DNA of 10,931 bases. Origin: Bacteroidia bacterium. Lineage in GTDB: Bacteria > Bacteroidota > Bacteroidia > Flavobacteriales > Flavobacteriaceae. Below the pieces are notes generated by a model, which was not told where the DNA came from, made no database searches, and was given only the letters and a program-made list of their open reading frames with translations. Numbering within the stretch: position 1 is the first letter of the stretch; every line of letters starts with the position of its first letter. The stretch covers positions 1 to 10,931 of the forward strand of contig JAUICT010000034.1 of the NCBI GenBank assembly GCA_030429325.1, given 5' to 3'. Shown here in pieces: positions 8,021 through 10,931 of the stretch. The translations under genes and the position numbers were made by a program.

Positions 8021-8713
8021 CTAGGCCGCTTTTTTAATATATTCCTTTGGAGTTATCCTAGTAATCTTTTTGAACGCTTTGTAGAATGAAACCCTATTGT
8101 TAAAACCGCATTGGTATGCTATATCTGAAATTGAATCAGGAGATTTTTTAAAACCAGAACAGAGTTTGGTTTTAGCTTCTTCAATTCTATACGAGTTTAT
8201 GTAATCATAAAAATTCATATTAAAGTTTTCGTTGATCACCTGAGAGGCATGATGTCTAGAAATATTAAGTAGTTCAGCAATATCATCAAGTCTAAGTTCG
8301 TGGTTCAAATAAAGCTTTTGCTCATGCATCAAGCTCTCCAGTTTATCCTTTAATTCATGCGAGAAGGTTTCGGAAAGCCCTGTTTTTTCGTATTTAATGT
8401 TTTTTTGATCTAATGCTAGAACCGAAGACTTTTGCTCATAAAATTTATCAGGGTGCTTTATACAGAAATAGATAAGGAAACCGTAGAGCAATAAAGTAAC
8501 GGAAAGAGCATATACAATTATACTTTGTGATTTATTCCCTACTTGAATTATGCTGACCAAGATTAGCGTTGCATTGTAGGTGAAGAGAAACAAAAAGAGA
8601 AAGAGCAATTTATTTTTGAATAAACCCACCCCTTTTTTCAGCATTAAAAAGAGGGTAAAAAGAAAACCTAGAACAATAAAAAAGATTAAAGTGTACTTCC
8701 AAAAAAATGACAT
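8021..8713 (-). CDS. Membrane-anchored AraC-family transcriptional regulator with short three-helix sensor
   Basis: The ATG at 8713 gives 230 residues and is chosen because a good ribosome binding site precedes it; a TTG at 8767 would add 18 polar residues before the first membrane helix. Three hydrophobic segments (about 7-25, 36-58 and 65-85) are followed by a linker and a C-terminal AraC/XylS DNA-binding domain (about 130-230). The domain has both helix-turn-helix units: DDIAELLNISRHHASQVINE and, later, ISDIAYQCGFNNRVSFYKAFK, ending ITPKEYIKKAA. Basic residues after helices 1 and 3 predict N-out, C-in topology, which puts the DNA-binding part in the cytoplasm. Related flavobacterial proteins usually have six to eight helices and 330-380 residues, so this is a shortened version or a distinct design. 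It lies upstream of susC on the same strand and is the likely regulator of that operon. Its base composition is markedly AT-rich compared with its neighbours. Confidence 0.88.
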   Translation of the reverse strand: MSFFWKYTLIFFIVLGFLFTLFLMLKKGVGLFKNKLLFLFLFLFTYNATLILVSIIQVGNKSQSIIVYALSVTLLLYGFLIYFCIKHPDKFYEQKSSVLALDQKNIKYEKTGLSETFSHELKDKLESLMHEQKLYLNHELRLDDIAELLNISRHHASQVINENFNMNFYDYINSYRIEEAKTKLCSGFKKSPDSISDIAYQCGFNNRVSFYKAFKKITRITPKEYIKKAA

Positions 8714-8718
8714 AATAT

Positions 8719-8725
8719 CTCCTTT
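8719..8725 (-). promoter_or_regulatory. Shine-Dalgarno-type ribosome binding site of the AraC gene
   Basis: On the minus strand AAAGGAG lies 5 bases before the ATG at 8713. Such a good match to the anti-Shine-Dalgarno sequence is uncommon in Bacteroidetes, and no other gene in the window has one. It supports the ATG at 8713 over the TTG at 8767, since the site would fall inside the longer reading. Confidence 0.6.
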
Positions 8726-9202
8726 TTTTGAAAGATTTCTTGAACTAGCTACATTCTTCAAGTGCAAAATGGGAAAAAAGTAGCAATCAAATCACGGCAA
8801 ATTGATGAATACAACATTTGGATTCATAGATTAGGCAATTGAGCTAACCTAGAAAGATAGGTAGGTTTAAAAAACATATTTATAAGGTAAATGCCTACAA
8901 ATCGTATGAACTATTACTCAAAGTAGGATTTCATAGTGTGATAATCCTCTAATTTTAAGTTGAAATGGATGTTTTGTGCTCTTCCATGTTTCTGTTAATG
9001 AGTGTTGTAAGCCTATAGGGCTATGTAGGATTCTTTTTAGGATGTGGTTTATGATAAGAATTCTTGATTGTACTTGACGAATTGTGGCGATTGGAAAGAA
9101 GTTTTGTATTCAATTTGGGAATAGAATAAGGATTACGGAGAACAAATCCATTCAAAATAATTAGGGTATCGGAATTGGAAAATAAAAGTGTAGTGCCAAG
9201 GT
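8726..9202. other. Long AT-rich noncoding gap between metallo-beta-lactamase and AraC genes
   Basis: About 480 bases without a credible gene: stops are frequent in all frames and no stretch shows protein-like character. It must contain the promoter of the AraC gene and the end of the right-hand operon, but I see neither an exact TAnnTTTG promoter nor a stable hairpin with a T run after the lactamase stop at 9203. The one structured element is an inverted repeat AACCTA (8846-8851) / TAGGTT (8862-8867) with a 10-base centre, about 135 bases before the AraC start, which could be an operator. No tRNA, insertion-sequence end or repeat array is evident. Confidence 0.5.
8846..8867. repeat. Inverted repeat upstream of the AraC gene, possible operator
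   Basis: AACCTA and TAGGTT face each other across 10 bases. On the minus strand the centre contains TATCTTTC, one base off the Bacteroidetes -7 element TAnnTTTG, so the dyad might overlap the AraC promoter. No suitable -33 element is seen at the right distance. Arms of 6 bases can occur by chance in AT-rich DNA. Confidence 0.25.
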
Positions 9203-9934
9203 TTAATCCCTAAAGAGCGCCATGGTAAAATCAAGAAGGTCGGTACTGCCTGGTTTCCCATGACCCGGAATTATTATGTTTGCTTGGGGATACTTGGCTT
9301 TTAAATTCTGGATGGTTTGCGGCCATGCCTCCGTATTGGCATCTTCCAGATTTCCTTTTCCGGCCCCTAGGGATTTTACCAAACATCCACCAAACAATAC
9401 TTTTTCACTTGGAAAATAACCGATGCTATTGTCTTGGGTGTGGCCTTCTCCCAAATAATCTAGAATTACTTTTTTACTACCGAGTTTTAGCTCTTTGGTA
9501 TTGACAAATCCGTTTTGAGGTACGGGATGGCCCTTTGAAGTGGCCAGTTCTATGGTTCTTTTGGTCGCATAGGAAGAAATGTTATGCTTGTGAAAAGCCT
9601 GCAGCCCTCCCAAACAATCGGTATGAAAATGCGTTGCTACGATTCCCGTCACCTTACATCCCAATTCTTCATCGACCCAACGAATCAATTCTTCAGATTC
9701 GGCATCAGTGTTAGGAGTATCAAAAATGATTGCTTCCCCTTCGTTAATAACAATTAAACCGTTACAAGCCACTTTTCCATAATCTTGGGTATTCAGATAG
9801 GTAATGTGTTGAAAAGTATTTTCAGACAGTTGCTCTACCACAAGTTGGTCGCTTTCATACCTAACAGGTGTTTTTTTTGAGGTACAGCCCAAAAGCACAA
9901 AAAGGAAAATGACGTATGAAAAGAATTTGTTCAT
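9203..9934 (-). CDS. Subclass B1 metallo-beta-lactamase, lipoprotein type
   Basis: The ATG at 9934 gives 243 residues; a GTG at 9970 overlapping the previous stop would only push the signal peptide inward. Residues 1-17 form a lipoprotein signal ending LLGC (Cys17), so the enzyme is probably anchored to a membrane facing the periplasm. All zinc ligands of subclass B1 are present: H102, H104 and H165 for Zn1, and D106, C184 and H225 for Zn2, in THFHTDCLGG, GEGHTQDN, FGGCLVKS and IPGHGKPG. The substrate-binding Lys (K187) and Asn (N195, in GKGNLEDAN) of B1 enzymes are also in place. Overall it resembles CcrA/CfiA and flavobacterial chromosomal enzymes. It should hydrolyse beta-lactams, likely including carbapenems, although activity cannot be proven from sequence. 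It follows the GHMP kinase gene by 32 bases on the same strand and probably shares its transcript. No mobile element is seen around it. Confidence 0.93.
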   Translation of the reverse strand: MNKFFSYVIFLFVLLGCTSKKTPVRYESDQLVVEQLSENTFQHITYLNTQDYGKVACNGLIVINEGEAIIFDTPNTDAESEELIRWVDEELGCKVTGIVATHFHTDCLGGLQAFHKHNISSYATKRTIELATSKGHPVPQNGFVNTKELKLGSKKVILDYLGEGHTQDNSIGYFPSEKVLFGGCLVKSLGAGKGNLEDANTEAWPQTIQNLKAKYPQANIIIPGHGKPGSTDLLDFTMALFRD

Positions 9935-9966
9935 GATAAGGTATATTTTGAAAATGGAGCTAAAAC

Positions 9967-10875
9967 TCACAACGCCATTTCGGAAAATGGAATGATGGTT
10001 TTGAATCCTTTGCCACGAAAATAATCCAAAGTATTTTCATTTCCCACGGCCAAAACAAAATCTCCACCCCAAGCTCCCAAACTTTTAATGGCGTTGGGGT
10101 AGTCTGGAAAAAGGCGTGATTTTACCGTTGGGATTTGAAGAATTTCGGATAAGATGGCCTCATGCTCTTCCATCAGGCTTTCAAACTTCGTCAAAATGTT
10201 TTCCGATACCATGCTGTTTGTAATATCGGATATGCGCCCCAATAAATCATCTTTGTTAAACTGTTGTTTTCTGTAGTTGGCAATGGCCTCTTTACTGCTC
10301 TGTTTTTGGTTGAGGTGCACAAAATAAAGCGAGTCTTTAAATTTAGGGTCAAACGACACCTTATTGATTTCCGGTTTTCCATCTTTTAATTGGTAGGTAA
10401 TTGGAGAAACATGTTGGGCACAAGCAATATCGTACCCGCTTCCGCCAAAAGCGTTCCATAAAAGTTGATAGGCATCTACACGCGCCCATTGGGCCAAATT
10501 ATTAATGAGTGTAGAGGAAGTTCCCAATCCCCAAGATGTTGGGAAGGTAAGATGTGTCTCAATTTGAAAACCCTTACTATCTGTCAATAGCAGGGGATTT
10601 TGTTCGTTGGCCTCCAATAGTAAGGACTTCAATGTTTTGGCCACCGTTTGGTCCGATGTGGAAACGATACTCAAATTGGTGAGGTCCAATTTGGCGGAGA
10701 ACCAAATGTTCTTGTTCTCTTCAAAACTGGTCCATTCCAGAAAACCAGTGGTGGTGGGAGTTACATGGAGTGATTGCCCATAGCTGGTAGGAATGGCCAA
10801 TCCTAAAGCCCCATCCAAAATAGCATACTCGCCAGAAAGCAATAATTTACCATTACTGTAAAACTCTTTCTTCAT
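9967..10875 (-). CDS. GYDIA-family GHMP kinase, probable mevalonate pathway enzyme
   Basis: 302 residues from the ATG at 10875. GHMP-kinase features appear in order: N-terminal YSNGKLLLSGEYAILDGALG (about 6-25), the ATP-binding loop SWGLGTSSTL (114-123), the GGSGYDIACA motif (144-152) that names the GYDIA family, with D149 as a candidate catalytic residue, and a late glycine-rich GAWGGDFVLAVG typical of motif 3. GHMP kinases phosphorylate small metabolites in the cytosol; this Bacteroidetes subfamily is usually found beside HMG-CoA reductase, pointing to mevalonate or phosphomevalonate phosphorylation in isoprenoid synthesis. The exact substrate is not settled by the sequence. Its ATG shares one base with the stop of the upstream gene (TAATG), so the two are translationally coupled. 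The loop lacks the Ala of the usual GLGSSA, having GLGTSS instead. Confidence 0.9.
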   Translation of the reverse strand: MKKEFYSNGKLLLSGEYAILDGALGLAIPTSYGQSLHVTPTTTGFLEWTSFEENKNIWFSAKLDLTNLSIVSTSDQTVAKTLKSLLLEANEQNPLLLTDSKGFQIETHLTFPTSWGLGTSSTLINNLAQWARVDAYQLLWNAFGGSGYDIACAQHVSPITYQLKDGKPEINKVSFDPKFKDSLYFVHLNQKQSSKEAIANYRKQQFNKDDLLGRISDITNSMVSENILTKFESLMEEHEAILSEILQIPTVKSRLFPDYPNAIKSLGAWGGDFVLAVGNENTLDYFRGKGFKTIIPFSEMAL

Positions 10876-10931
10876 TATTCTGCTTTAATCTTCTCCAATG
10901 CAGCCTTAACCGAAGCGTTGGTAACAGTTCT
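10875..10931 (-). CDS. C-terminal end of an upstream gene, possibly HMG-CoA reductase
   Basis: Only the last 18 codons are visible, ending at the TAA at 10877-10875, which shares one base with the kinase ATG. The tail reads RTVTNASVKAALEKIKAE. Flavobacterial class II HMG-CoA reductases end in a comparable 'TV..s.V...LEK' helix and typically precede the GYDIA kinase gene, so that identity is likely from context. The stretch is too short to prove it; it establishes only that a gene in the same operon ends here. Confidence 0.45.
   Translation of the reverse strand, partial: RTVTNASVKAALEKIKAE

Noticed and set aside
1833..8713. Classical polysaccharide utilisation locus
   Set aside because: No CAZyme, sulfatase, hybrid two-component system or sigma/anti-sigma pair in the window; SusCD alone does not establish glycan use.
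8714..8767. TTG start at 8767 for the AraC regulator
   Set aside because: Would place the strong AAAGGAG site inside the gene and add a polar leader before the first membrane helix.
8726..9202. A degraded gene or small RNA in the long gap
   Set aside because: No frame shows residual protein character, and no stable fold with a terminator was found by eye; an RNA cannot be excluded but nothing supports one.
9935..9970. GTG start at 9970 for the metallo-beta-lactamase
   Set aside because: Adds 12 residues ahead of a complete lipoprotein signal; the ATG at 9934 is more plausible.

Overview
The window looks like chromosome from a marine- or environment-type member of the Bacteroidetes, most likely Flavobacteriaceae. 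Supporting signs are a SusC/SusD pair, several signal peptides of the lipoprotein type, A-rich rather than Shine-Dalgarno leaders at most genes, a membrane-tethered AraC-type regulator, a CcrA-like subclass B1 metallo-beta-lactamase, and a GHMP kinase carrying the GYDIA motif known from Bacteroidetes. No species can be named from the sequence alone.

Layout. Bases 1-1040 (+) hold the 3' part of a PpiD/SurA-like periplasmic peptidyl-prolyl isomerase. It ends at a strong bidirectional terminator (1061-1096) shared with a convergent gene for a small exported protein of unknown function (1667-1095, -). From 7757 down to 1833 (-) runs a compact four-gene operon: SusC-type TonB-dependent transporter, SusD-type lipoprotein, an Ig-like/DUF5012-type surface lipoprotein, and a small Lipid_bd-type lipoprotein. 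Gaps inside it are only 10-12 bases and it ends in a clear terminator (1771-1807). Upstream on the same strand lies a short membrane-anchored AraC-family regulator (8713-8021), flanked by 263-base and 489-base AT-rich noncoding stretches. The right end (10931-9203, -) is a second operon: the tail of a gene that may be HMG-CoA reductase, a GYDIA-family GHMP kinase probably in the mevalonate pathway, and a lipoprotein-type subclass B1 metallo-beta-lactamase.

How they work together. SusC should form the outer-membrane barrel and SusD its hinged lid, with the two extra lipoproteins decorating the complex at the cell surface. The AraC protein is the obvious candidate regulator. No glycoside hydrolase, lyase, sulfatase, ECF sigma factor or hybrid two-component system is present, so this is not a typical polysaccharide utilisation locus. 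The gene order resembles, from memory, the Bacteroides thetaiotaomicron BT2264-BT2261 set, whose purified complex contained peptide, so peptide uptake is a reasonable alternative to sugar uptake. PpiD, the kinase and HMG-CoA reductase are housekeeping functions, so the regulator-transporter block looks like an accessory cassette placed between core genes. I see no insertion sequence, tRNA, CRISPR array, phage gene or other defence system.
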